In this document: positions 46,057 to 54,493 of the stretch, piece after piece
Numbering within the stretch: position 1 is the stretch's first letter
Layout: each line of letters begins with the position of its first letter
Assembly: GCA_965228975.1 (NCBI GenBank)
Contig: OZ245851.1
Location: 4,278,001 to 4,342,000 of the forward strand
From: JAJFJD01 sp965228975
GTDB taxonomy: Bacteria > Pseudomonadota > Alphaproteobacteria > UBA8366
Direction: 5' to 3'
Length of the DNA: 64,000 nt
Made by a program: the position numbers and the translations under genes
Notes under the pieces: generated by a model
Database searches by the model: none
What the model saw: the letters and a program-made list of their open reading frames with translations, nothing else
Told to the model about the DNA's origin: nothing

Positions 46057-46084
46057 ACGGCGCGGTCTAAAGGGACCGCGCCGT
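46057..46084 (-). terminator. 11-bp hairpin after sdhB
   Basis: ACGGCGCGGTC (46057-46067) and GACCGCGCCGT (46074-46084) form a perfect stem with a 6-base loop between sdhB and the PaiB gene. Both genes run on the minus strand. The downstream T content is weak (TTGTCGG), so it may be a terminator or a 3'-end stabilising structure for the sdh transcript. Confidence 0.55.
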
Positions 46085-46147
46085 CGGAAAAAGGACCAAT
46101 TTCGCCGGGACGGGCGGAACCACCGCCCATGGCCCCGCCGTGGGCTG

Positions 46148-46927
46148 TCAGCCTTGCCGCGCCACCATGAGCTTCTTGATCTCGGCGATCGCCTTCGCCG
46201 GGTTCAAGCCCTTCGGGCAGGTCTTCGTACAGTTCATGATGGTGTGGCACCGGTAGAGCCGGAACGGGTCTTCCAACTGGTCGAGCCGGTCGCCGGTCTC
46301 CTCGTCGCGGCTGTCGGCGATCCAGCGGTAGGCCTGCAGCAGGATGGCCGGGCCGAGATAGCGGTCGCCGTTCCACCAATAGCTCGGGCAACTTGTCGAG
46401 CAGCAGAAGCACAGGATGCATTCGTATAGTCCGTCGAGCTGACGCCGTTCCTCCGGTGTCTGCAGCCGTTCGCGCGCCGGCGCGGGCGTCTGCGTCTTCA
46501 TCCACGGCTCGATCGACGAGAGCTGCGCGTAGGGCGTGCTCAGGTCGGGCACCAGGTCCTTCACCACCGGCATATGCGGCAGCGGATAGACCTTAACGTC
46601 GCCGTCGACGTCATCGATGTATTTCGTGCAGGCCAGCGTGTTGGTGCCGTCGATATTCATCGCGCAGGACCCGCAGACGCCCTCGCGGCAAGACCGCCGG
46701 AAGGTCAGCGTCGGATCGATCTCGTTCTTGATCTTGATCAGCGCGTCGAGAACCATCGGGCCGCAATCGTCGAGGTCGACGGTGTAGGTATCGAGCGCCG
46801 GGTTCTCCCCATCATCCGCGTTCCATCGGTAGACCTTGAAGGTCTTCGTATTTCCGGCCCCGGCCGGCGCGTCCCAGCGCTTACCGTCCTTGACCTTGGA
46901 ATTGGCGGGTAGCGAGAATTCAGCCAT
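46148..46927 (-). CDS. sdhB: Succinate dehydrogenase iron-sulfur subunit
   Basis: 259 residues. It carries three Fe-S clusters: [2Fe-2S] ligands in CREGVCGSCAMNIDG plus the later Cys, and the [4Fe-4S] and [3Fe-4S] ligands in CILCFCCSTSCPSYWWN and CHTIMNCTKTCPKGLNP. It passes electrons from SdhA to ubiquinone. It is the last gene of sdhCDAB, 81 bases after sdhA. Confidence 0.97.
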   Translation of the reverse strand: MAEFSLPANSKVKDGKRWDAPAGAGNTKTFKVYRWNADDGENPALDTYTVDLDDCGPMVLDALIKIKNEIDPTLTFRRSCREGVCGSCAMNIDGTNTLACTKYIDDVDGDVKVYPLPHMPVVKDLVPDLSTPYAQLSSIEPWMKTQTPAPARERLQTPEERRQLDGLYECILCFCCSTSCPSYWWNGDRYLGPAILLQAYRWIADSRDEETGDRLDQLEDPFRLYRCHTIMNCTKTCPKGLNPAKAIAEIKKLMVARQG

Positions 46928-47008
46928 GTAATCGTCTTTCTTCTTGTCCCGTCCGGCGACGTATAACCGCCGGCGTATGGATTTCGGTTATTCGCGCGAC
47001 GGAGCGGA

Positions 47009-48799
47009 TCAATACACCCGCGCCTTCGGCGGGAAGACCTGAACCTCGTTCGTCAACGTCTGCATCACGACCGGGCGGTAATCGATCTTGACCTTGCCGT
47101 CGTCGTCGCACCAGGCGAGCGTGTGATGCATCCATTTCTCGTCGTCGCGGTCCGGGAAGTCCTCGCGGGCATGCGCGCCGCGCGATTCCTGCCGGTTCGC
47201 CGCCGAGGTCATGGTGACCATCGCCTGCGACAGAAGGTTGTCGAGTTCCAGCGATTCGACCAGGTCAGAATTCCAGACCATCGACCGGTCGGTAACGCTC
47301 AGGTCCTCGCGCTTCTTCCAAGTTTCCTCCAGCAGGCCGACGCCTTCGTCGAGCACCTCGCCGGTCCGGAACACGGCGCAGTTGCTCTGCATCACCCGCT
47401 GCATTTCCAGCCGCAGCGACGCGGTCGACGTGCTGCCCTTGGAATGGCGGATCCGGTCGAGGCGGTCGAGCGCCGCTTCGCCCGCGTCCGACGGGAAGGG
47501 CTTGTGGCTGGCATTCGGGTCGACCACCTCGGCGCAGCGCTGGGCCGACGCACGGCCGAACACCACGAGGTCGAGCAACGAGTTCGATCCGAGCCGGTTC
47601 GCCCCATGCACCGAGACGCAGGCCGCCTCGCCGATCGCCATCAGGCCGGGCACGACCGATGCGTCGCCGCCGTTCTTCAAGGTAACCGCCTCGCCGTGAT
47701 AGTTCGCCGGCACCCCGCCCATGTTGTAGTGGCAGGTCGGGATGACGGGGATCGCTTCCTTCGTGACGTCGACGCCGGCGAAGATGCGGGCCGTCTCGGA
47801 GATGCCGGGCAGGCGTTCCTCGATCACGTCGGGGTCGAGATGTTCGAGATGAAGATGAATATGATCCGAGTTGGCGCCGACGCCGCGGCCTTCGCGGATT
47901 TCGATGGTCATCGACCGGCTCACCACGTCCCGGCTGGCCAGGTCCTTGGCCGACGGGGCATAGCGTTCCATGAAACGCTCACCCTCGGAATTCGTGACGT
48001 AGCCGCCCTCGCCGCGCACGCCTTCGGTGATCAGGCAACCCGCGCCGTAGATGCCGGTCGGATGGAACTGCACGAACTCCATGTCCTGCATCGGCAGGCC
48101 GGCGCGCAACACCATGCCGCCGCCGTCGCCCGTGCAGGTATGCGCCGAGGTACAAGAGAAATAGGCCCGGCCGTATCCGCCGGTCGCCAGGATGACCATC
48201 TTGGCCCGGAAGCGGTGGATCGTGCCGTCGTCCAGGTTCCAAGCCATCAGGCCGCAGACATCGCCTTCGCTGTCGGTGATGAGATCGAGCGCGAAGTATT
48301 CGATAAAGAACTCGACCTGATGCTTGACCGACTGCTGATACAGCGTGTGCAGCATCGCGTGTCCGGTCCGGTCGGCGGCGGCGCACGTCCGCTGCGCGGT
48401 GCCTTCGCCGTAATTCGTCGTCATGCCGCCGAACGGCCGTTGGTAGATCCGGCCCTCTTCGGTACGGCTGAACGGCACGCCGTAATGTTCCAGCTCGATG
48501 ATCGCGGGGATCGCCTCGCGGCACATGTATTCGATGGCGTCCTGGTCGCCCAGCCAATCGGCGCCCTTGACCGTGTCATACATATGCCAACGCCAGTCGT
48601 CGTCGCCCATGTTGCCCAGCGCGGCGGAGATACCGCCCTGCGCCGCGACCGTATGACTGCGGGTCGGGAAGACCTTGGTGACGCAGGCCGTTTTCAGCCC
48701 GGCCTCGGCCAGACCAACCGTCGCGCGCAACCCGGCGCCGCCGGCGCCGACGACGACCACGTCGTATTCATGGTCGATAATTGGATATGCCTGACCCAT
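47009..48799 (-). CDS. sdhA: Succinate dehydrogenase flavoprotein subunit
   Basis: 596 residues. FAD-binding GAGGAGLRATVGLAEAG, the FAD-linking histidine block PTRSHTVAAQGGISAALGN, the active-site segments QFHPTGIYGAGCLITEG and RGEGGYVTNSEGERFM, HLHLEHL and CHYNMGGVPANYHGE are all present. It oxidises succinate to fumarate on the cytoplasmic face of the inner membrane. Confidence 0.98.
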   Translation of the reverse strand: MGQAYPIIDHEYDVVVVGAGGAGLRATVGLAEAGLKTACVTKVFPTRSHTVAAQGGISAALGNMGDDDWRWHMYDTVKGADWLGDQDAIEYMCREAIPAIIELEHYGVPFSRTEEGRIYQRPFGGMTTNYGEGTAQRTCAAADRTGHAMLHTLYQQSVKHQVEFFIEYFALDLITDSEGDVCGLMAWNLDDGTIHRFRAKMVILATGGYGRAYFSCTSAHTCTGDGGGMVLRAGLPMQDMEFVQFHPTGIYGAGCLITEGVRGEGGYVTNSEGERFMERYAPSAKDLASRDVVSRSMTIEIREGRGVGANSDHIHLHLEHLDPDVIEERLPGISETARIFAGVDVTKEAIPVIPTCHYNMGGVPANYHGEAVTLKNGGDASVVPGLMAIGEAACVSVHGANRLGSNSLLDLVVFGRASAQRCAEVVDPNASHKPFPSDAGEAALDRLDRIRHSKGSTSTASLRLEMQRVMQSNCAVFRTGEVLDEGVGLLEETWKKREDLSVTDRSMVWNSDLVESLELDNLLSQAMVTMTSAANRQESRGAHAREDFPDRDDEKWMHHTLAWCDDDGKVKIDYRPVVMQTLTNEVQVFPPKARVY

Positions 48800-48841
48800 T
48801 TTCTACTGCCACCCTATACGCTTCATGCTCTGTGCATTCAT

Positions 48842-49216
48842 TTAGAACGCAACCTTCAACACGGCAAACGCGCCCGCCACGGCGAGCGCGAAACTTGCCA
48901 GTTTGAGAATGACGATGGTTGCGATCTTCGCGCCCTCGCCATGAATATAGTCTTCGATCACCACCTGCAGCCCTAGCTGAAGGTGATGGAATGTCGCAAT
49001 GATCAACAGGACCATCAAGACGGCGTTGACCGGAGACGCAAGCCACCGTGCGGCTTCGACATAGCCACCACCGAGCAGGGTGAGGATCGAATAGATGAAC
49101 CACAAGGTCAGAGGCACCAGCGCCACCGCCGTAACCCGTTGCATCCACCAGTGATGCGTCCCGTTCTTTGCGGAGCCGAGCCCCCGCACCCGGCCGAGCG
49201 GCGTTTGCATGCTCAT
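48842..49216 (-). CDS. sdhD: Succinate dehydrogenase membrane anchor subunit
   Basis: 124 residues. Three membrane helices (about 28-50, 60-80, 95-118). The heme b ligand is probably in FHHLQLGLQVVIEDYIHG, the typical SdhD motif of Alphaproteobacteria. ATG 49216 overlaps the sdhC stop (ATGA); ATG 49210 is two codons later. Confidence 0.93.
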   Translation of the reverse strand: MSMQTPLGRVRGLGSAKNGTHHWWMQRVTAVALVPLTLWFIYSILTLLGGGYVEAARWLASPVNAVLMVLLIIATFHHLQLGLQVVIEDYIHGEGAKIATIVILKLASFALAVAGAFAVLKVAF

Positions 49217-49611
49217 GAGAACGCCCCCGTCATGCCGTAAGCCACGGCCCATAGGGCGATCGTGCCGACCACCGAAAACACGACGGCCGCGTATCCGGAG
49301 GTGCGCGCCGCATCCAATTCGAGACCGCTACCGGCATCCCATGCCAGGTGACGAATGCCGTTCGCGAGATGGTAGAACAACGACCACGTCCACCCGAACA
49401 ACAGCAAACGGCCGATCCAGGAAGACATGAACCCGTCGAGCGCAGCATAGGCTTCCGCGCCCTGCGCCACCGATATCAACCAGCACACCATCAGCAACGC
49501 GCCGACGGCCAACGCGATTCCCGTGGCGCGATGCAAAATCGAAAGCGCCATCGTCCATTGCCATCGATACACCTGCAGATGCGGTGAAAGTGGCCTGTTT
49601 CCCGTATTCAT
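49213..49611 (-). CDS. sdhC: Succinate dehydrogenase cytochrome b556 subunit
   Basis: 132 residues. The motif NRPLSPHLQVYRWQWTMALSILHRATGIAL is the SdhC signature, and the heme-ligand helix SLFYHLANGIRHLAWD is clear. Three membrane helices are visible. A ribosome site GAGAGGA precedes ATG 49611. It is the first gene of the sdh operon, and a 16-bp perfect palindrome lies about 50 bases upstream. Confidence 0.95.
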   Translation of the reverse strand: MNTGNRPLSPHLQVYRWQWTMALSILHRATGIALAVGALLMVCWLISVAQGAEAYAALDGFMSSWIGRLLLFGWTWSLFYHLANGIRHLAWDAGSGLELDAARTSGYAAVVFSVVGTIALWAVAYGMTGAFS

Positions 49612-49660
49612 ACGTCCTCTCGCTGCCCGCGCCGTGGCTTAGTTGGTATACGTCCTGAAA

Positions 49661-49676
49661 TGCAATCCGGATTGCA
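49661..49676. promoter_or_regulatory. 16-bp perfect palindrome upstream of sdhC
   Basis: TGCAATCCGGATTGCA reads the same on both strands and lies 50 bases before the sdhC start, where a promoter or operator is expected. No named regulator motif is recognised. It could bind a dimeric regulator of the sdh operon. Confidence 0.5.
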
Positions 49677-50040
49677 ATTAATGCATACGCCACCACCGAC
49701 GGTAGCCTGGGTGAAGCACCCCTTCCAGAAAAACACGTGGCTCTGAATAGGGCGCTTTTCCTGCCTAGTCAACGGTAGCCGCCGTTGCGGCCGACGGGAG
49801 CGCCCGGCCCGATCCCGGATAGTCACGTTTACAGCGGTTTGTCGGCCCAACCGCCCGTCCGAGACATCGAAGCGCTCGCAAGACCCATCCGCCAACAGAA
49901 CCAGGTCCGTCGTTACTGTCTCCGATTCGGGAATTGGTGTGACCCCGCGACGCGTCGCAACAAATCGAGGGCCAGATTTCTAATGGCAATTCACGTGCCG
50001 CCCCGTAGACGGCCTGTGCATTTCTCAAATCGATTGGAAA
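49677..50040. other. Gene-free segment left of the AT-rich core
   Basis: No reading frame here has a recognisable protein and no tRNA-like fold is apparent. The plus strand is slightly C-rich: by hand count about 113 G and 133 C from 49621 to 50040. It probably holds the sdhC promoter region and the flank of the candidate origin. Confidence 0.5.
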
Positions 50041-50335
50041 AGATTCGAATCTCCTCTGGCAAGATTAAGCAATAGATGTTATATACTTGCGAATACTACT
50101 TTAAAGTATAAAAAATCCATATTCTGTGGAAAAACTTGTGGATAGAATGTGGATAAATTGTGATTTTCTTTTTGTTTTATTCACAACTTTTTTTGCGATC
50201 TCTTGCTTTTATTATGGACATCTTTTCCACCCCAATACACTATTGCAGTGGTACGTGAAAGCGCTGAAATCTCGGCGTTGATGCAATTTCGTTTAGTTTT
50301 GATTCCGCCTTCGGGCCGACAGGATTAAGCGGGTT
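50041..50335. other. Candidate replication origin: AT-rich core with DnaA-box cluster
   Basis: This AT-rich island interrupts GC-rich DNA. Nine-base sites matching or near TTATNCACA are TGTGGAAAA (50125-50133), TGTGGATAG (50137-50145), TGTGGATAA (50148-50156, exact complement of TTATCCACA) and TTATTCACA (50177-50185, exact match), with TTTTCCACC (50223-50231) one base off. The first three share orientation and are spaced 11-12 bases apart, one helical turn. A T-rich stretch (50161-50194) and GATCTCTTGCTTTTA (50197-50211), close to the unwinding 13-mer GATCTNTTNTTTT, follow. I infer oriC or another DnaA-binding locus. There is no dnaA, hemE, parAB or gidA nearby to confirm it. Confidence 0.6.
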
Positions 50336-51243
50336 TGCTAGCGGGGGTTTTAGGGGCTGCGGCGGCGTCTTCGGACAAGCCCGGCCCGGCTAAGGGTCCT
50401 AACGGTGGCGCGTGGAGATGCTTTTGCGGGCACTTTGCTGCGACATCGGGCGGATTTCCGGTTCGCTTACGCGATGTCGGTGCCGATGGCTGGCGGCCTG
50501 CGGGCCAACCCGTCGGCGGCATCGGACGGCGCGGCGGCGCCAGTGCTGGGTTTCCGGCACGAATGCCGACGCGGCGGAGGGCTCGGTTGGGAATGCGTCG
50601 ATTTAGGCTCGGACCCGCCGCATCCGCCTCACCCCACGGGTGGAGGGATGACCTCATCGCCAGTTCCGCCGGCTCCCGTCGGTTGCCTCCCTGTGCCTGG
50701 CGGGGGACAGAAGTTCGGCGACGCAGCGATGCATGCCGAACGGGGGGTCGATGTCGCGAGGTATTGACTGTCCTTGAGAACGGCGGGACGCATGCAGCGA
50801 TGTCTCTTGGCGTCACTGGATGTATGCGGGCGAATCCGGAAGGAATGCGGCAGCATAGGCCATTACGGTCGCTGCGGTCGCATTGACCAGCCCGCACCGG
50901 CAGCGTCGTCGCCAGGGTGTCTGCCGGAATGTTGGGTTGGTGTTGCGGAAGTCTGCTTTCGCGGACCAGAGCCGTAGGGCTCGGAAGGGCGTCGAGCGTA
51001 CCGTTCGCGGTACAAATGTGATCTGGTGGTCCCACCAACTCCGGAACACATACTCGACGCCCTTCTTATATCAACGTGTTTTTATTTTCTCAACTAAATT
51101 TCAGCGTTTCTTTTATTTATTTTTGACGTTCTATTTTATGCCTAGAGCGTTTCATTTTACGGTGTCCACCCATCCCTTGCGAAATCTTGCTAATGCTTTA
51201 ATTCGATTGTGCCCTCTACGGTGCTCCGGTTGATCGACGCGCG
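50336..51243. other. Gene-free GC-rich then AT-rich segment
   Basis: About 700 bases of GC-rich DNA with no protein-like frame are followed by a second T-rich AT island (51061-51200). The plus strand is G-rich in the GC-rich part: about 268 G and 207 C by hand count from 50341 to 51060. Frames on both strands give Pro/Arg/Gly-rich translations without motifs. A structured RNA or decayed gene is possible; I see nothing definite. Confidence 0.4.
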
Positions 51244-52113
51244 CTATGGCGTGGTCACACTGTCGGCCATCGCCAGCAGGCGCTGCGCTTCGCGGACGTG
51301 TAGGTCCTCGATCATCTGTCCGTCGACGACGATGACCGCCTTGCCTTCGGCCTGGCCGTCGCGATAGGCGGCGACGAGTTTACGGGCCCAGGCGACGTCC
51401 TCCGCGCTCGGCCCGAATAGGGCGTTCGCCGTCTCGATGGTCTTTGGATGGATCAACGATTTGCCGTCGAAACCCAGGTCTCGTCCCTGCCGGCAGGCCT
51501 CGGCGAACCCCTCCATGTCGTCGAGATCCGTGTGCACGGCGTCGATGACGGAGAGACGGTGGGCGCGCGCCGCGAGAATGCAGAGACCGAAGCTGGTCAG
51601 GAAGGGAAGCCGGTCCGGCGTCTGGCGGCACCGTAGGTCGAGTGCGAGATCGTTGGTGCCAAGGATGAACCCCGCGAGGCGTGGGCTGGAGGCCGCAATC
51701 TCGGCCGCGCGCAGTATGCCAATGGGCGTTTCCATCATGCACCAGATCGATTGCCGTTCGGGTGCGCCCGCATCCGACAGATGCCGTTCCACGGCCTGAA
51801 CCATTTCAGGGGTCTCGACCTTCGGGACCAAAACGCCATGCGCCGGCATGGATGCGACGGCGGCGAGGTCCACGGCGCCCCATTCCGAGTCCAACCCATT
51901 CACGCGGATCAGCAACTCCCGGTCGCCGTAGCCGCCGGCGACTAAGGCGTCGGCGATTTGTATCCGCGCCGTTTCTTTCGCCTCGACCGCAACCGCATCC
52001 TCGAGGTCGAAGATGATGGCGTCGCAGGGCAGGCTGCGGCCCTTGTCCAGGGCGCGGGCGTTCGAGCCAGGCATGTAAAGCATGCTGCGGCGCGGGCGAT
52101 CATTGGGGGTCAT
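51244..52113 (-). CDS. HpcH/HpaI (CitE-like) CoA ester lyase, second copy type
   Basis: 289 residues. It has RRSMLYMPGSNARALDKGRSLPCDAIIFDLEDAV, VPKVETPEMV, CMMETPIGILRAAEIA, LGTNDLALDL and GKSLIHPKTIETANALF. The LYMPGSN start resembles malyl-CoA/citramalyl-CoA lyases (CitE-like) more closely than the gene at 27787 does. A GGAG site precedes ATG 52113. It faces the gene-free interval, with sdhC beyond. Confidence 0.88.
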   Translation of the reverse strand: MTPNDRPRRSMLYMPGSNARALDKGRSLPCDAIIFDLEDAVAVEAKETARIQIADALVAGGYGDRELLIRVNGLDSEWGAVDLAAVASMPAHGVLVPKVETPEMVQAVERHLSDAGAPERQSIWCMMETPIGILRAAEIAASSPRLAGFILGTNDLALDLRCRQTPDRLPFLTSFGLCILAARAHRLSVIDAVHTDLDDMEGFAEACRQGRDLGFDGKSLIHPKTIETANALFGPSAEDVAWARKLVAAYRDGQAEGKAVIVVDGQMIEDLHVREAQRLLAMADSVTTP

Positions 52114-52247
52114 GGCAAGTCTCCGAAATGGTGGCTGGCGGGACTATACCGGCGCGCGGCCGCATCGCAACGGCCACATTAGGCGGCGCGGGACTCTAAT
52201 ATATCGGCAATTGGTTTCCGGCGAGAGACGGCCTAGCATGGCCGATC

Positions 52248-53084
52248 ATGGGCATTTTGAGCATCCAATCGGCCGTCGTCGCCGGACATGTCGGCAACAG
52301 CGCCAGCGCCTATTTTCTGCAACGGCTGGGTTTCCCGGTGTGGCCGGTGAACACGGTGATGTTTTCCAATCACCCCGCGCACGGAAGCCATACCGGCCGG
52401 GTGACGCCGGCCGAGGAGGTGCGGGCCCTGGTCGATGGTTTGGACCAGCGCGGGCTGCTTGCGGATTGCACCGCCGTCTTGGCAGGGTATCTCGGTCACC
52501 CGGATACCGGGCCGGTGGTGCTCGACGCGGTGCGGCGGGTGCGCGCGCAGAATGCCGACGCGTTGTTCCTGTGCGATCCGGTGATCGGCGACAAAGGGAA
52601 GGTCTACGTCGCCGATGGCATTGCCGACTTCTTCGCGGTGGAAGGCATTGCCGCAGCGGACATTGTCACACCGAATACCTTCGAGGCGGAGTGTTTGTCC
52701 GGGATTCCCGTTCGGTCAGTGAAAGACGCATTGTCCGCCGCGGACCGATTGCACGCCATGGGTCCCGGCATCGTCGTCGTCACGGGCATCGAAACCGAGG
52801 ACGGGCTTTCATCCGTCTGCACCGCCGACGGGTCCGCATGGCAGGTCACCTATCCGACGGTCGATGCGCCCGGCTATGGCGCAGGGGACCTGTTCGCGGG
52901 CCTCCTGCTCGGCCGGCTGCTGCAACACGCGGAACCGCACACCGCGCTGGCATATGCCGCGGCGGCGACGCACACAGCCGTCCGGCTTGCGGCCACGCGC
53001 GGATCGGCCGACCTGCCGCTGATAGACGGACAGGACGCGATCCTGAACCCGGCAAAGATCCGACCCGCCCAAAAGTTACGATAA
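52248..53084 (+). CDS. pdxY: Pyridoxal kinase
   Basis: 278 residues. Ribokinase-fold salvage enzyme that phosphorylates pyridoxal. The motifs are ILSIQSAVVAGHVGNSASAYFLQRLGF, NTVMFSNHPAHGSHTG, FLCDPVIGDKGKVYVA, VTPNTFEAECLSG and the anion hole PGYGAGDLFAGLLLGRLL. It is divergent from the CitE-like gene and followed by a large palindrome and a terminator. Confidence 0.92.
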   Translation: MGILSIQSAVVAGHVGNSASAYFLQRLGFPVWPVNTVMFSNHPAHGSHTGRVTPAEEVRALVDGLDQRGLLADCTAVLAGYLGHPDTGPVVLDAVRRVRAQNADALFLCDPVIGDKGKVYVADGIADFFAVEGIAAADIVTPNTFEAECLSGIPVRSVKDALSAADRLHAMGPGIVVVTGIETEDGLSSVCTADGSAWQVTYPTVDAPGYGAGDLFAGLLLGRLLQHAEPHTALAYAAAATHTAVRLAATRGSADLPLIDGQDAILNPAKIRPAQKLR

Positions 53085-53087
53085 ATA

Positions 53088-53151
53088 TTATGTGCGCATA
53101 TTGATAACAATTTCAGCGGCAGCTGATTGGTTTAACAATATGTGCACATAT
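53088..53151. repeat. 64-base imperfect palindrome with nested palindromes, between pdxY and asd
   Basis: Two 30-base arms (53088-53117 and 53122-53151) are about 22/30 complementary around GGCA (53118-53121). The central stem is TCAGC/GCTGA. Each arm contains its own near or perfect palindrome: TATGTGCGCATA (53089-53100) and ATATGTGCACATAT (53138-53151), centred 50 bases apart. It could form a long hairpin, a cruciform, or a paired operator. It is AT-rich compared with its surroundings. Confidence 0.6.
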
Positions 53152-53214
53152 CAATTGCTGCACACCGCACCGGCGCTGCAAGGCTTCACCAAAATTTCCG
53201 GAGGAGCCACGGAC

Positions 53215-53238
53215 GGAGCGGACATCCGCTCCTTCTTT
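53215..53238 (+). terminator. Rho-independent terminator after pdxY
   Basis: The 8-bp stem GGAGCGGA (53215-53222) with TCCGCTCC (53225-53232) is followed by TTCTTT. The loop written is only CA, so one or two closing pairs must open. It ends the pdxY transcript just before the convergent asd stop. Confidence 0.7.
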
Positions 53239-53253
53239 CGCGACCCTAAACGC

Positions 53254-54282
53254 TTACGCCGCTTTGCGTTGCAGATAGCCGCCGATCAACGCTTCGGCGA
53301 TCTGTACCGTGTTGAGCGCGGCCCCTTTTCGCAGATTGTCAGAGACGATCCACATCGACAGGCCATTCTCGACCGTCGGGTCTTCGCGCAGCCGGCTGAC
53401 GAAGACCGCATCCTCGCCGGTCGACTCCTTCGGCGTGACGTAACCGCCATCCTCGCGCTCGTCGACCACCACCACGCCGAGCGAATCCCGAAGCGCCTCG
53501 CGCGCCGCCTCGGCGGTGATCGGCCGGTCGAACTCGAGGTTCACCGCCTCGCCATGGCCAACGAAGACGGGCACCCGGACGCAGGTCGCGGTGACCTTGA
53601 TGCTCGGATCGAGGATTTTCTTGGTCTCGACCACCATCTTCCATTCTTCCTTGGTCGAACCGTCATCCATGAAGACGTCGATATGGGGAATGACGTTGAA
53701 GGCGATCTGTTTGGTGAACTGATCGGGCTTGACCAGCTCGTTCATGTAGATGTCGCGGGTCTGGTTGAACAATTCGTCCATGGCGGACTTACCCGCGCCC
53801 GAAACCGACTGGTAAGTCGACACCACGACCCGGCGGATACCGGCCATGTCATGCAACGGCTTCAAGGCGACGACCATCTGCATGGTCGAACAATTGGGAT
53901 TGGCGACGATGTTCTTCTTGCCGTAATCCGCAAGCGCCTCTTCGTTCACTTCGGGCACGACCAGCGGCACGTCCGGATCCATGCGGAAGAAGGATGTGTT
54001 GTCGATCACCACGGCGCCCGCCTCGGCAGCACGCGGCGCATGTACTTTCGACACGGATGCGCCGGCCGACGACAGGACCAGGTCGATTCCCGTGAAATCG
54101 AAATCCGCCAGGTTCACGACCTTCAACGTCTTCGTATCGCCGTAGGACACCTCTTTACCGACCGACCGCTCGGACGCCAGCGCCACGACTTCATCCGCCG
54201 GGAAGGCCCGTTCCGCCAGGATTTCCAATATCTCGCGACCGACATTTCCGGTCGCGCCCATCACCGCCACGCGATAACCCAT
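53254..54282 (-). CDS. asd: Aspartate-semialdehyde dehydrogenase
   Basis: 342 residues. It reduces aspartyl phosphate to aspartate semialdehyde for lysine/diaminopimelate, threonine and methionine synthesis. NADP-binding GATGNVGREILEIL, SAGASVSKVHAP, the catalytic cysteine in NPNCSTMQMVVALKPLHD and RVPVFVGHGEAVNLEF are present. ATG 54282 has GGAG eight bases upstream; TTG 54288 is less likely. It follows the leu operon in the same direction but is separated by a terminator. Confidence 0.96.
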   Translation of the reverse strand: MGYRVAVMGATGNVGREILEILAERAFPADEVVALASERSVGKEVSYGDTKTLKVVNLADFDFTGIDLVLSSAGASVSKVHAPRAAEAGAVVIDNTSFFRMDPDVPLVVPEVNEEALADYGKKNIVANPNCSTMQMVVALKPLHDMAGIRRVVVSTYQSVSGAGKSAMDELFNQTRDIYMNELVKPDQFTKQIAFNVIPHIDVFMDDGSTKEEWKMVVETKKILDPSIKVTATCVRVPVFVGHGEAVNLEFDRPITAEAAREALRDSLGVVVVDEREDGGYVTPKESTGEDAVFVSRLREDPTVENGLSMWIVSDNLRKGAALNTVQIAEALIGGYLQRKAA

Positions 54283-54397
54283 CGTCAAGGCTCCATCACT
54301 TCATCAGACCGCCGCCGGCCCTCGGCCGGGCGGCTCGTTCAAACATGCGGTTTTATGTAGGCGTCCGGGACATCGATTGCAACGCGATGCCCGCCCA

Positions 54398-54433
54398 CGA
54401 AAAACCGCGGAGAAACCTGAGCGCCCCGCGGTT
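54398..54433 (-). terminator. Rho-independent terminator between the leu operon and asd
   Basis: On the minus strand AACCGCGG (54433-54426) pairs with CCGCGGTT (54410-54403), followed by TTTCG, giving a run of five T. It lies after the small secreted-protein gene and before asd, so asd likely has its own promoter in 54283-54397. Confidence 0.75.
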
Positions 54434-54493
54434 ACGTATTCCCAAAGGAAAACCGCCGGCGCCAGGGTGGGCCGACGGCATATGCCGGCCCTG

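Noticed and set aside
45417..46505. A 362-residue reading of the PaiB gene
   Set aside because: The first 159 residues lie out of frame over the sdhB end and the hairpin; the family start is at 46028.
50836..50845. CCGGAAGGAA, as in the SRP RNA core
   Set aside because: The following bases do not give the AGCAGCC half of the conserved symmetric loop and no hairpin closes around it, so it is chance.
50325..51038. Open frames of 237 (minus) and 183 (plus) residues in the gene-free interval
   Set aside because: Both give Pro/Arg/Gly-rich text without domains or plausible ribosome sites, and their codon pattern differs from neighbouring genes.
50041..51243. CtrA-type TTAA-N7-TTAA sites in the candidate origin
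   Set aside because: I found several single TTAA half-sites but no correctly spaced pair, so Caulobacter-like CtrA control is not supported.
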